In this document: one piece after another, positions 40,152-49,470 of the stretch | Numbering within the stretch: the stretch's first letter is position 1 | Layout: each line of letters starts with the position of its first letter | From: Sphingobium sp. TKS | GTDB lineage: Bacteria > Pseudomonadota > Alphaproteobacteria > Sphingomonadales > Sphingomonadaceae | Reading direction: 5' to 3' | Length of the DNA: 64,000 nt | NCBI RefSeq assembly: GCF_001563265.1 | Contig: NZ_CP005083.1 | Location: 189,001 to 253,000, forward strand | The notes under the pieces: generated by a model | What the model was told of the DNA's origin: nothing | What the model saw: only the letters and a program-made list of their open reading frames with translations | Database searches by the model: none | Position numbers and translations under genes: made by a program

Positions 40152-41031
40152 GGCTCTGTTGCAAAGATTGGCGGCAGTCAGAGGTAGGCTGTCGCTCTGC
40201 GCCGATCAGGCGGCTGCTGCGAAATGGTGGTTGAGCATGCCCATGGCCTCCGTCAGCGCCGAGGGCCCAATGCCAAAAGCTCTCTCCACAAGGCGCACCT
40301 CGCCCCTGATGCCGGGCTGCAGGCACCAGGGGCGAGCCTGTCCTTTGCGCAGGGCTCGCATGACTTCGAATCCCTTGATCGTGGCATAGGCCGTGGGGAT
40401 CGATTTGAAACCGCGCACCGGCTTGATCAGTATCTTGAGCTTTCCGTGATCGGCCTCGATCACGTTATTGAGATACTTCACCTGCCGGTGGGCCGTCTCC
40501 CGGTCCAGCTTTCCTTCGCGCTTCAATTCGGTGATCGCTGCACCATAGCTCGGCGCTTTGTCGGTATTGAGCGTGGCAGGCTTTTCCCAGTGCTTCAGGC
40601 CTCGCAGGGCCTTGCCCAGGAACCGCTTCGCTGCCTTGGCGCTGCGGGTCGGCGACAGGTAGAAATCGATCGTGTCGCCCCGCTTGTCGACTGCCCGGTA
40701 CAGGTAGGTCCACTTGCCCCGCACCTTGACGTAGGTTTCATCCAGGCGCCAGCTCGGATCAAAGCCACGCCGCCAGAACCAGCGCAGCCGCTTCTCCATC
40801 TCCGGGGCGTAGCACTGGACCCAGCGATAGATCGTCGTATGGTCGACCGAAATGCCGCGTTCCGCCAGCATTTCCTCAAGGTCGCGATAGCTGATCGGAT
40901 AGCGACAATACCAGCGCACCGCCCACAGGATCACATCACCCTGGAAATGGCGCCACTTGAAATCCGTCATCGTTCCGTCCGTCCAATCTCCGCCAAGCAT
41001 GCTCAAGCTTCACGATTTTTGCAACAGAGCC
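40152..41031 (-). mobile_element. IS6100, copy 1 (880 bp, IS6 family)
   Basis: The terminal inverted repeats GGCTCTGTTGCAAA (left, from 40152) and TTTGCAACAGAGCC (right, to 41031) bound 880 bp, the known IS6100 length. It appears to be the same sequence as copy 2. The flanking octamers CAAATGGG and TCCGCGAG are different, so there is no target duplication around this copy. That implies deletion, inversion or cointegrate formation after insertion. Confidence 0.97.
40206..41006 (-). CDS. tnpA: IS6100 transposase
   Basis: A 266-residue IS6-family DDE transposase. Catalytic residues are visible in WRLDETYVKV, LNTDKAPSYG and NNVIEADHGKLK. An internal ATG 12 codons on (MTDFKWRHFQGD) is an alternative start. 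IS6 elements transpose by replicative cointegrate formation and can join replicons. A long plus-strand frame over this gene is only its antisense. Confidence 0.96.
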   Translation of the reverse strand: MSMLGGDWTDGTMTDFKWRHFQGDVILWAVRWYCRYPISYRDLEEMLAERGISVDHTTIYRWVQCYAPEMEKRLRWFWRRGFDPSWRLDETYVKVRGKWTYLYRAVDKRGDTIDFYLSPTRSAKAAKRFLGKALRGLKHWEKPATLNTDKAPSYGAAITELKREGKLDRETAHRQVKYLNNVIEADHGKLKILIKPVRGFKSIPTAYATIKGFEVMRALRKGQARPWCLQPGIRGEVRLVERAFGIGPSALTEAMGMLNHHFAAAA

Positions 41032-41333
41032 TCCGCGAGATCGTCGAGAGCGGCAACGACGGGCCGGTCCTGATGATGAATTTGAACCGCTACACGCAGG
41101 AAGCGGCGGTGGGCGCGCGGATCCTGTGGTGCACGCCCGTGTTTGGCCAGGCCGTGGGCACTCAACATATCGATGAGATTCTCGCGGTCTGGTATCCGAC
41201 TCACAAAACCTTCCTCGATCTTTCGGATGCGCCCGGGGCTAAGGAAAGCTACCGCCTGAGAGGCGCCTGCGTGGCCTACGCCGTCATCCATCGATGCTCC
41301 GGCAGCAACTCTCCGCTCGACGGCAATGGCTAG
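41032..41333 (+). pseudogene. 3' remnant of a DUF1330-like gene
   Basis: Immediately after IS6100 a frame reads LREIVESGNDGPVLMMNLNRY...ILAVWYPTHKTFLDL...ACVAYAVIHRC and stops at 41333. The pattern (GPVLMMNLNRY, YPTHKTFLDL, YAVIH) resembles DUF1330 proteins, small ferredoxin-like-fold proteins. The start and first part are missing, removed by the IS. It reads toward linB and was probably its original upstream neighbour. Confidence 0.6.
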
Positions 41334-41347
41334 AACGATTCCTCGAT

Positions 41348-41376
41348 TGACATGATATTCATCATGCGATATGCAT
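41348..41376 (+). promoter_or_regulatory. candidate linB promoter with palindromic spacer
   Basis: TTGACA at 41348-41353 is followed after 17 bases by TATGCA at 41371-41376, 42 bases before the linB start codon. The spacer contains the inverted repeat CATGAT-ATTC-ATCATG (41352-41367), which could bind a regulator, although linB is usually described as constitutively expressed. Confidence 0.5.
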
Positions 41377-41418
41377 CGCCGACCGGGCAGACCAGAAAAT
41401 CGCTCAAGGAGAATATCG

Positions 41419-42309
41419 ATGAGCCTCGGCGCAAAGCCATTTGGCGAGAAGAAATTCATTGAGATCAAGGGCCGGCGCATGGCCTATATCGATGAAGGGA
41501 CCGGCGATCCGATCCTCTTCCAGCACGGCAATCCGACGTCGTCCTATCTGTGGCGCAATATCATGCCGCATTGCGCCGGGCTGGGACGGCTGATCGCCTG
41601 TGACCTGATCGGCATGGGCGATTCGGACAAGCTCGATCCGTCGGGGCCCGAGCGTTATGCCTATGCCGAGCATCGTGACTATCTCGACGCGCTGTGGGAG
41701 GCGCTCGATCTCGGGGACAGGGTTGTTCTGGTCGTGCATGACTGGGGGTCCGTCCTCGGCTTCGACTGGGCCCGCCGCCACCGCGAGCGTGTACAGGGGA
41801 TTGCCTATATGGAAGCGGTCGCCATGCCGCTCGAATGGGCGGATTTTCCCGAACAGGATCGCGATCTGTTTCAGGCCTTTCGCTCGCAGGCGGGCGAAGA
41901 ATTGGTGTTGCAGGACAATGTTTTTGTCGAACAAGTTCTCCCCGGATTGATCCTGCGCCCCTTAAGCGAAGCGGAGATGGCCGCCTATCGCGAGCCCTTC
42001 CTCGCCGCCGGCGAAGCCCGTCGACCGACCCTGTCTTGGCCTCGCCAAATCCCGATCGCAGGCACCCCGGCCGACGTGGTCGCGATCGTCCGGGACTATG
42101 CCGGCTGGCTCAGCGAAAGCCCGATTCCGAAACTCTTCATCAACGCCGAGCCGGGTCACCTGACCACGGGCCGACTGCGCGACTTCTGCCGCACATGGCC
42201 AAACCAGACCGAAATCACGGTCGCAGGCGCCCATTTCATCCAGGAGGACAGTCCGGACGAGATTGGCGCGGCGATTGCGGCGTTTGTCCGGCGATTGCGC
42301 CCAGCATAA
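41419..42309 (+). CDS. linB: haloalkane dehalogenase LinB
   Basis: A 296-residue alpha/beta-hydrolase that hydrolyses carbon-halogen bonds. It converts 1,3,4,6-tetrachlorocyclohexadiene in gamma-HCH breakdown and can hydroxylate beta- and delta-HCH. The catalytic set is present: nucleophile D108 (VVHDWGS), E132 and H272, with halide-stabilising N38 and W109. The ATG at 41419 has AAGGAG 7 bases upstream and gives the standard length. The variant positions read A81, V112, V134, A135, L138, V224, H247 and L253. From memory, the strain UT26 enzyme has A112, I134, I138, A247 and M253, and V134/H247 mark enzymes with stronger beta-HCH activity. It is the only intact gene between two IS6100 copies. 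Confidence 0.96.
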   Translation: MSLGAKPFGEKKFIEIKGRRMAYIDEGTGDPILFQHGNPTSSYLWRNIMPHCAGLGRLIACDLIGMGDSDKLDPSGPERYAYAEHRDYLDALWEALDLGDRVVLVVHDWGSVLGFDWARRHRERVQGIAYMEAVAMPLEWADFPEQDRDLFQAFRSQAGEELVLQDNVFVEQVLPGLILRPLSEAEMAAYREPFLAAGEARRPTLSWPRQIPIAGTPADVVAIVRDYAGWLSESPIPKLFINAEPGHLTTGRLRDFCRTWPNQTEITVAGAHFIQEDSPDEIGAAIAAFVRRLRPA

Positions 42310-42396
42310 TCCGGAACCGGCTCATTTTCTAAGATCCGAACAAACCACAGACGCGGCGACGCCGATCACCCGCGCAGGACAATAGGAGAGACCGAC

Positions 42397-42414
42397 ATGA
42401 GCGACGACATTAAA
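42397..42414 (+). pseudogene. first six codons of a gene cut by IS6100
   Basis: An ATG at 42397 with AGGAGA 7 bases upstream opens MSDDIK and then enters IS6100 at 42415. It was the gene after linB. It is too short to identify. The fused frame runs 12 codons into the IS before stopping. Confidence 0.45.
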
Positions 42415-43294
42415 GGCTCTGTTGCAAAGATTGGCGGCAGTCAGAGGTAGGCTGTCGCTCTGCGCCGATCAGGCGGCTGCTGCGAAATGGTGGTTGAGCA
42501 TGCCCATGGCCTCCGTCAGCGCCGAGGGCCCAATGCCAAAAGCTCTCTCCACAAGGCGCACCTCGCCCCTGATGCCGGGCTGCAGGCACCAGGGGCGAGC
42601 CTGTCCTTTGCGCAGGGCTCGCATGACTTCGAATCCCTTGATCGTGGCATAGGCCGTGGGGATCGATTTGAAACCGCGCACCGGCTTGATCAGTATCTTG
42701 AGCTTTCCGTGATCGGCCTCGATCACGTTATTGAGATACTTCACCTGCCGGTGGGCCGTCTCCCGGTCCAGCTTTCCTTCGCGCTTCAATTCGGTGATCG
42801 CTGCACCATAGCTCGGCGCTTTGTCGGTATTGAGCGTGGCAGGCTTTTCCCAGTGCTTCAGGCCTCGCAGGGCCTTGCCCAGGAACCGCTTCGCTGCCTT
42901 GGCGCTGCGGGTCGGCGACAGGTAGAAATCGATCGTGTCGCCCCGCTTGTCGACTGCCCGGTACAGGTAGGTCCACTTGCCCCGCACCTTGACGTAGGTT
43001 TCATCCAGGCGCCAGCTCGGATCAAAGCCACGCCGCCAGAACCAGCGCAGCCGCTTCTCCATCTCCGGGGCGTAGCACTGGACCCAGCGATAGATCGTCG
43101 TATGGTCGACCGAAATGCCGCGTTCCGCCAGCATTTCCTCAAGGTCGCGATAGCTGATCGGATAGCGACAATACCAGCGCACCGCCCACAGGATCACATC
43201 ACCCTGGAAATGGCGCCACTTGAAATCCGTCATCGTTCCGTCCGTCCAATCTCCGCCAAGCATGCTCAAGCTTCACGATTTTTGCAACAGAGCC
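42415..43294 (-). mobile_element. IS6100, copy 2 (880 bp)
   Basis: Same length, ends and orientation as copy 1, and its transposase is identical throughout. The flanks ACATTAAA and TGACGCCC differ, so no target duplication is present here either. The left flank of copy 1 does not match the right flank of copy 2. Together the copies form a direct repeat 1383 bp apart, able to delete linB by homologous recombination. Confidence 0.97.
42469..43269 (-). CDS. tnpA: IS6100 transposase
   Basis: A 266-residue protein identical to the product of copy 1, with the same DDE residues. The intact copy means both IS units can drive cointegrate formation. Confidence 0.96.
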   Translation of the reverse strand: MSMLGGDWTDGTMTDFKWRHFQGDVILWAVRWYCRYPISYRDLEEMLAERGISVDHTTIYRWVQCYAPEMEKRLRWFWRRGFDPSWRLDETYVKVRGKWTYLYRAVDKRGDTIDFYLSPTRSAKAAKRFLGKALRGLKHWEKPATLNTDKAPSYGAAITELKREGKLDRETAHRQVKYLNNVIEADHGKLKILIKPVRGFKSIPTAYATIKGFEVMRALRKGQARPWCLQPGIRGEVRLVERAFGIGPSALTEAMGMLNHHFAAAA

Positions 43295-43366
43295 TGACGC
43301 CCTGCCCAAACCGGTTGAGGCCCCTGTAACCAGCACCCACGAGTTCTGGATCGGCAGCGGTTTCAT
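43295..43366 (-). pseudogene. 5' remnant of a short-chain dehydrogenase/reductase gene
   Basis: On the minus strand from ATG 43366 the frame reads MKPLPIQNSWVLVTGASTGL and four more residues (GRAS) before IS6100 begins. VLVTGASTGLG is the nucleotide-binding opening of an SDR enzyme. Its ATG overlaps the resolvase stop (ATGA), so it was the next gene behind tnpR and probably transposon cargo. The remaining roughly 90 percent is gone. Confidence 0.75.
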
Positions 43367-43914
43367 GCGCTTTCCAGAGCCTTGTACAGGGCGGTTTTCC
43401 CGATCTTGAGCCGAGCCGCCGCCTCACGAACAGTTAGGCCCGCTGCGATGTGCGCCCGCGCCTTGCGCAGCTTGTCGGGAGTGACGACAGGGCGGCGACC
43501 GCCCTGACTACCGCGCTCGCGCGCGGCTCGCAGGCCAGCATGGGTGCGTTCCCGGATCAGATCGCGCTCGAATTGGGCAAGCGAGCCGAAGATGTTGAAT
43601 ACCAGCATCCCGCCTGACGTGGTGGTATCGATCTGCTCGGTGAGCGAGCGGAAACCCACGCCGCGCGCCGCCAGCTCGCCGACTTTCTCGATCAGGTGGC
43701 TCATCGAACGCCCAAGACGATCGAGTTTCCAGACCACCAGCGTGTCGCCGGTACGCAGATAGGTGAGCGCCTCGGCCAGGCCGGGCCGATCGGCTTTTGC
43801 TCCAGATGCATAATCGTCGAATATGCGATCGCAACCGGCAGCGCTCAACGCGTCGAGCTGGAGCGCCAGCTTCTGGTCTGCGGTCGAGACGCGCGCATAG
43901 CCGATCAGCGCCAC
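43363..43914 (-). CDS. tnpR: Tn3-family resolvase (serine recombinase)
   Basis: A 183-residue serine resolvase that resolves cointegrates at res. The catalytic Ser is in IGYARVSTADQ. Arg-rich active-site segments are WKLDRLGRSMSHLIE and FERDLIRERTHAGL. A C-terminal Hin-type HTH follows (AARLKIGKTALYKALE). The GTG at 43914 is chosen because the upstream ATG at 43971 would place coding sequence over the res motifs, and the resulting length fits Tn3 resolvases. It is divergent from tnpA across res. Confidence 0.92.
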   Translation of the reverse strand: MALIGYARVSTADQKLALQLDALSAAGCDRIFDDYASGAKADRPGLAEALTYLRTGDTLVVWKLDRLGRSMSHLIEKVGELAARGVGFRSLTEQIDTTTSGGMLVFNIFGSLAQFERDLIRERTHAGLRAARERGSQGGRRPVVTPDKLRKARAHIAAGLTVREAAARLKIGKTALYKALESA

Positions 43915-43928
43915 ATGCTGCCCGATCG

Positions 43929-44031
43929 TGTCCGTTTTCCCATCATTTTGCGATCTTGTCCGAATCGCCATCACAGGTCCAGAGTTGACGGACATATTCA
44001 TCCTGGCCGCCAGAGGACCGTCTGACGGACA
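43929..44031. promoter_or_regulatory. res site between tnpR and tnpA
   Basis: Four resolvase half-site motifs are visible: TGTCCG at 43929 and 43957, and the inverted CGGACA at 43989 and 44026. This matches the paired half-site layout of Tn3 res, where both divergent promoters are also repressed by TnpR. Confidence 0.65.
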
Positions 44032-44046
44032 GGCACAGAGAAGGAG

Positions 44047-47010
44047 ATGATGTTGGCGAGGCGGCGACTGGTGAGCCCGGAAATCTGGGCGGGGCATTAT
44101 GACGCGCCGCTCGATGAGCGCGAGATTGCACGTCACTATACGCTGACCAGCGACGATCTGGAATTTGTCGGCCGCCGTCGCGGCGATGCCACCCGGCTCG
44201 GTTTCGCGATGCTCCTGCTCACCATGAGATGGCCTGGCCGTGCGCTGGAAGCGGGCGAAGTCCCGCCCGCACCCGTGCTCGCTTATGTGGCCCGCCAACT
44301 TGGTGTCGCGCCCGAAGCCTTTGCGGCCTATGCTCATCGGGACCAGACCCGTCGCGAGTATCTCGTTGAAATCCGACGATCGCACGGGTTCAGGATCTTC
44401 GACCGCGACGCCTTCCGTGAAGTTGTCGCCTTCTCGATCCCGATCGCGCAGACCATCATCCATCCCGGCCAGATGGCAGGGGTCATCGTCGATGAACTCC
44501 GCCGTCGGCAGATCCTCCTGCCTTCTTCGTCGATTCTCGAAGCGGTACTGCGACGGGCTCGCCAGCAAGCTGAACAGCTTACCTATGAAGTGCTCACAAA
44601 TGGCCTGCTGCCCGACACACTACAGGGCCTGGACGATTTGCTGGCGCGACGGTCGGGGCAGGCCACCACATGGCTATCCTGGCTACGCAATGCGCCACAG
44701 TCGCCGGCAGCGCGCAACATCCTGCGCCTGATCGAACGGCTCGCCTATGTCCGCGCACTGGGCCTCGATCGCGGTCGGGCCGACATGATCCCGGCTTCGA
44801 CTTTTGACAGGCTGGCGGACGAGGGCAGCCGCATCACGCCCCAGCATTTTGGCGAACTCAATGCCCTGCGCCGACATGCGACGCTGGCGGCAACCGGCAT
44901 CCGCCTTGAGGAAAGCCTGACCGACGCGGCCCTGACGATGTTCGACAAGCTGTTGGGCAGCATGGTGCGCCGCGCCGAAAACCGGACCCGCGACAAAGCC
45001 CTCAAGACGGTGCGCGAGCTGCAGGGCCATCTCCGGACGCTCACAGGGTCTTGCCGTATCCTCATCGACGCGCATACCAACGGCGTGGACTCGCTGGCGC
45101 AGATCGAGGCGCTGGACTGGCAGCGCTTCGCCATGGCGGTCGAGCAAGCCGAAGTGCTCGGGCGACCGGAAACCGTCGATCGCACCGCTGAATTGATTGA
45201 TCGGCATCGCACGGTAAAGCTCTTTGCCGGCCCCCTTCTCAACACCTTTGAATTTCGCGGCGCCGGCGCGGTGCAGGGACTCCTGTCGGCGCTGGCCATT
45301 ATCGCGGAGCTATACCGGACCGGCAAACGGCGCTTGCCTGATCGCGTGCCGCTGCGCTTTGTACCATCAGCATGGCGGCCGTTCGTCCTGCGGGATGGCA
45401 TCATCGACCGTGCCGCATATGAACTATGCGCCTTGTCCCAGCTACGCGAGCGGCTGCGAGCGGGAGACATATGGGTCGCGGGAAGCCGCCAGTTTCGTGA
45501 TTTCGACAGCTACCTCATACCACCGGCCACCTACGCGGCGCTTCGCGAGAAGGGGCCGCTGCCGCTCGCCATCGAAACGGACTTTGAGCGCCATATCGAG
45601 GAAAGGCGCACCAGGCTCGATACGGCGATCGAACAGGTAACGGTCCTCGCGCGACAGGGCGAACTGCCCCAGGTCAGACTTGACGAAAACGGCCTCATCA
45701 TCTCGCCGCTGAAGGCGGCAACGCCGCCCGCCACCGAGATGGCCCGTCGCGCCGCCTATGATCGGCTGCCGCGCGTGAAGATCACCGATCTCCTGCTTGA
45801 GGTCGATGCCTGGACCGGGTTCAGCGAATGTTTCATCCATCGGCGTTCGGGCCGGCAGGTCGACGATCGCAATGCTTTGCTCACCGTCATCCTTGCCGAT
45901 GGCATCAATCTCGGCCTCACGCGCATGGCGGAAACCTGTCGGGGCGCAAGTTTGCGCCAGCTCGCCCATCTTCACGACTGGCACATCAGCGAGGCCGCCT
46001 ATGGTGAAGCGCTGGGAAGACTGATCGACGCCCATCGCACCATGCCGCTCGCCGCGCTGTGGGGAGACGGCACCACCTCGTCGAGCGACGGACAACAATT
46101 TCATGCCGGGGGTCGTGGGGCCGCGATCGGCGACATCAACGCGCGCAGCGGCAACGAACCGGGCGTCGCCTTCTACACCCATGTCTCGGATCGATATGAT
46201 CCCTTTGCGAGCCGGGTGATTGCGGCGACTGCCGGCGAAGCGCCCTATGTGCTGGATGGCTTGCTGTATCACCAGACGGGCCTGACGATCGAGGAGCACT
46301 ACACCGATACGGGTGGAGCATCGGACCATGTGTTCGGCCTCATGCCCTTCTTCGGCTACCGCTTCGCCCCGCGCCTGCGCGACATCAAGGAGCGTCGCTT
46401 GCACCTCCTGCCTGGCCAGGAATCTGGCCCCTTGCTCGGCGGCATGACGGCCGAGCCGATCGCATTGGGTCATGTCGCCGCGCATTGGGACGAACTGCTG
46501 CGGTTCGCCACATCGATCCGTACCGGCACCGTCACCGCTTCGGCGATGCTGCGCCGCCTGTCCGCCTATCCGCGACAGAATGGACTGGCCCTCGCGCTGC
46601 GCGAGCTTGGCCGCCTCGAACGCTCGATCTTCATGCTCGACTGGCTGCGCGACATCGATCTGCGCCGGCGCACCCAGGCGGGCCTCAACAAGGGTGAAGC
46701 CCGCAACGCGCTCGCTCGCGCGCTCTTCTTCAACCAGCTCGGCGAACTGCGCGATCGGCGGTTCGAGAACCAGACCTATCGCGCATCCGGCCTCAACCTG
46801 CTCGTCGCCGCCATCATCCTGTGGAACACCCGCTATCTCGAAATGGCGTTGGCTGACATCGCAACGCCCGACGAGATTGCACGCCACATCGCGCCATTGG
46901 GCTGGGAGCATATCTCGCTGACCGGCGACTATAGCTGGAATGTCGAAGATCGGCCTGATCCGGATGCCCTGCGCCCCCTGCGCGCCGTCAGTTCCCTGCT
47001 CGCCGCGTGA
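44047..47010 (+). CDS. tnpA: Tn3-family transposase, intact
   Basis: A 987-residue DDE transposase of the Tn3 family. The N-terminal DNA-binding part (DUF4158) is followed by the catalytic part with SSSDGQQFHAG, HYTDTGGASDHVFGL and LNKGEARNALARALFFNQLGELRDR carrying the Asp-Asp-Glu set. AAGGAG abuts the ATG at 44047, so the real start may be the ATG at 44050 or the TTG at 44053. It is followed after 19 bases by the 38-bp terminal repeat. Confidence 0.95.
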   Translation: MMLARRRLVSPEIWAGHYDAPLDEREIARHYTLTSDDLEFVGRRRGDATRLGFAMLLLTMRWPGRALEAGEVPPAPVLAYVARQLGVAPEAFAAYAHRDQTRREYLVEIRRSHGFRIFDRDAFREVVAFSIPIAQTIIHPGQMAGVIVDELRRRQILLPSSSILEAVLRRARQQAEQLTYEVLTNGLLPDTLQGLDDLLARRSGQATTWLSWLRNAPQSPAARNILRLIERLAYVRALGLDRGRADMIPASTFDRLADEGSRITPQHFGELNALRRHATLAATGIRLEESLTDAALTMFDKLLGSMVRRAENRTRDKALKTVRELQGHLRTLTGSCRILIDAHTNGVDSLAQIEALDWQRFAMAVEQAEVLGRPETVDRTAELIDRHRTVKLFAGPLLNTFEFRGAGAVQGLLSALAIIAELYRTGKRRLPDRVPLRFVPSAWRPFVLRDGIIDRAAYELCALSQLRERLRAGDIWVAGSRQFRDFDSYLIPPATYAALREKGPLPLAIETDFERHIEERRTRLDTAIEQVTVLARQGELPQVRLDENGLIISPLKAATPPATEMARRAAYDRLPRVKITDLLLEVDAWTGFSECFIHRRSGRQVDDRNALLTVILADGINLGLTRMAETCRGASLRQLAHLHDWHISEAAYGEALGRLIDAHRTMPLAALWGDGTTSSSDGQQFHAGGRGAAIGDINARSGNEPGVAFYTHVSDRYDPFASRVIAATAGEAPYVLDGLLYHQTGLTIEEHYTDTGGASDHVFGLMPFFGYRFAPRLRDIKERRLHLLPGQESGPLLGGMTAEPIALGHVAAHWDELLRFATSIRTGTVTASAMLRRLSAYPRQNGLALALRELGRLERSIFMLDWLRDIDLRRRTQAGLNKGEARNALARALFFNQLGELRDRRFENQTYRASGLNLLVAAIILWNTRYLEMALADIATPDEIARHIAPLGWEHISLTGDYSWNVEDRPDPDALRPLRAVSSLLAA

Positions 47011-47029
47011 TGTTCGCCCTCCGTTCTCC

Positions 47030-47067
47030 CTTAGCGTGCAGATACGTCACTTTCGTGTAGTGACCCC
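47030..47067. repeat. 38-bp right terminal inverted repeat of transposon A
   Basis: Reading inward from 47067 the sequence begins GGGGTCACTACACGAAAGTG and ends ACGCTAAG. The length is 38 bp with Tn3-family GGGG and TAAG ends. It shares the first four and last eight bases with the end of transposon B. The 5 bases outside (47068-47072, TACAA) are one half of the expected target duplication. Confidence 0.85.
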
Positions 47068-49437
47068 TACAATGGTCGCACCCGTCTGGGATGGCTACGC
47101 GAATGGCCGGAAGCGCCATCGGCGTCGAACCTGAAGGGGATCGTCGAACGGCTCGACGCGGTGCGCGGCATCGGGATCGCAACCGATCGGGCACGACGTA
47201 TCCATGCCGCCCGCTATGCCGTCATCGCCCGGACCGCCGGCATCGTCACTGCGCAACACCTCCGGCGTCTCGAACGCCCGCGCCGACTCGCGATGCTGGT
47301 CGCCTCCATGATCGAGATGGAGGCGGCGCTGACCGATGCCGCCTTGGTCATGGTCGAGAAGATGGTGGGGGCGCTGTTCCGCCGCGCCGACCGTACCCGG
47401 TCCGACCGGCTGCTCGGGCAGGCACGGATGCTGAAAGACACGGCGCGCTTTCATGTCCGGCTCGGCCGCTTGCTGGTCGATGCACGCGCGAGCGGACGCG
47501 ACGCCTTTCGCACGATCGATGACCGGGTGGGCTGGGATCAGCTCGAACGCAGCATCCGCTTCGCCGAGGATCTGACGCGTGCGGCCGATGACGGTCTGGA
47601 GGAAGTGGTCGAACGCTACCCTGCCGTGCGGCGGTTCGCCCCGACCTTCCTCGCCGCCTTCACCTTCCGGACCGCGAGATCGGGCGATCCGCTGCTCGGC
47701 GCGATCGAGGCGCTGCGAACGATGTACCGCGACGGCCGATCGGTCCTGCCGAAGCGTGTGCCGACCAGCTTCATCAAGCCACGCTGGCACAAGGTCGTGC
47801 AGCCGGCCGAAGGGACAATCGACCGCCGCGCCTATGAGATCGCGGTGATCGTCCACCTGCGCGAACGGCTCGGATCAGGCAGCATCTGGGTAGATGGCAG
47901 CCGCGCCTATCGCACGCTGGACGATTACCTGCTGCCGGTGCCCGCCTTTGAGACGATGCGCACCGATAGCGATCTGCGCCTCGCCGTGCCGTCCCGTTTT
48001 TCTCAATGGTATGAGGAACGGCGCGCGATGCTGACCCAGCGCATGACCGAGGTGGAGCGCGCAGCCGCGGCCGGCGAACTGGTCGACGTAACGATCGAGC
48101 GCGGGCAGTTGTTGATCTCGCCGATCCGGCGATCTCCGTCCGACGATGCCGAGGCGCTGAAGGCCCGGCTCTACGCGATGCTGCCGCGTGTCCGCATTAC
48201 GGACCTGCTGGTTGAGGTCGCCGCGTGGTCGGGCTTTGCCGACCGTTTCGTTCATGCCCGCAGTGGCGAGCCGGCCTCTGACCAGTCCGCGCTGATGGGG
48301 TCGATCCTCGCCGATGCGACCAATCTCGGCCTCGGGCGCATGGCGGAAAGCTCGCGTGGGCTGACATTGTCACGCCTGCGCTGGACTGCGGAATGGCATG
48401 TGCGCGATGAAACGTACCTGTCGGCGCTGGCGGCGATCGTAGACTGCCACACCGCGCATCCGCTCGCCCAGGTCTGGGGACCGGGCGACACATCGTCCTC
48501 GGACGGGCAGTTCTTCCGCGCCGGCGGTCAGGGCGAGGCGCGCGCCGATCGCAACGCCCGCTACGGCAGCGAACCCGGCGTGCTGTTCTACACCCACGTC
48601 ACCGACCGCTTCACGCCGTTCCATACCAAGGTCATAGCCGCCAATGCTGGCGAGGCCGCGCATGTCCTCGACGGCCTGCTCGATCATGAGAGTGAACTGG
48701 TGATCCGCGAACATGCGACCGATACCGCCGGGGCGGTCGATCATGTCTTCGGCTTGTGCCATCTGCTCGGCTTCCGCTTCGCACCGCGTATTCGCGACCT
48801 CAACGAACGCCGCCTGTATAGCCTGTCGTCGCTCGATCCTTGGCCGACGCTGCGCCAACTTGTCGCGGGCCCGGTCAACGTTCGCGCGATCGAAGAGGAT
48901 TGGGACGAGACGCTGCGGCTCGCCGCCTCGATCCGCGCCGGCACCGTCAGTGCCTCGGTCATGCTGCGCAAGCTGGCGGGTTTCCCGCGTCAAAACCCCG
49001 TCGCCCGCGCGCTGCGTGAGATCGGGCGGATTGAGCGCACACTGTTCATGCTCGACTGGTTCGACGATCCCGAACAGCGGCGTCGCACCGGCAGCATCCT
49101 CAACAAGGGTGAGGCCCGCAACGCGCTCGCCCGCGCCATCTTCTTCAACCGCCTCGGCGAACTGCGCGACCGCACCTTCGAGAACCAGCGCCATCGTGCC
49201 TCTGGCCTGACCCTGCTCACCGCGGCCGTCACGCTCTGGAACACCGTCTATCTCGACCGCGCCGTCCGGCATTTGCGCGCCAGCGGTGTCGAGGTGCTGG
49301 ACGAACTGCTTGCCCATGTCGCGCCATTGGGCTGGGAGCATATCGGCCTCACTGGCGACTATCTGTGGAGCGAGATGGACAAGCCCCGCGAGCGGTTCAG
49401 GCCGCTCCGCCTCCATCGGAACGGTCGGGATGCTTAG
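47068..49437 (+). pseudogene. tnpA: Tn3-family transposase of transposon B, 5' truncated
   Basis: About 789 codons remain, in frame from the edge of the inserted transposon. The reading GRTRLGWLREWPEAPSASNL lines up with TTWLSWLRNAPQSPAARN of the intact TnpA, so roughly the first 220 residues are missing. The catalytic motifs SSSDGQFFRAGG, HATDTAGAVDHVFGL and LNKGEARNALARAIFFNRLGELRDR are intact. The two transposases are diverged relatives rather than copies. Confidence 0.92.
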
Positions 49438-49470
49438 CGTACGTTTTCGAACATTCTCTCACCGGCCCCC
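49433..49470. repeat. 38-bp right terminal inverted repeat of transposon B
   Basis: Reading inward from 49470 it begins GGGGGCCGGTGAGAGAATGT and ends ACGCTAAG, 38 bp in all. It overlaps both the tnpA stop codon and the last codons of the interrupted recombinase frame. Confidence 0.8.

Larger units (their letters stand above)
43295..47067. mobile_element. right part of a Tn3-family transposon (transposon A)
   Basis: It contains an SDR remnant, tnpR, res and tnpA, and ends at a 38-bp terminal repeat (47030-47067). The left end is missing, cut off by IS6100 at 43294. The right end sits inside the tnpA of another Tn3-type element, so this transposon inserted there. Confidence 0.85.
47068..49470. 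mobile_element. right remnant of a second Tn3-family transposon (transposon B)
   Basis: It comprises the truncated tnpA and the 38-bp end at 49433-49470. Its left part was displaced by insertion of transposon A and later lost. Its insertion cut the 3' end of the tyrosine recombinase gene at 49434-50393. Confidence 0.8.

Noticed and set aside
40224..41333. 369-codon plus-strand frame across IS6100
   Set aside because: The first part is antisense to the transposase; only the last about 100 codons after the IS are a genuine gene remnant, annotated separately.
40152..43294. Simple composite transposon IS6100-linB-IS6100
   Set aside because: No matching 8-bp flanks around the pair, and genes are broken at every IS edge, so a single composite insertion does not explain it.
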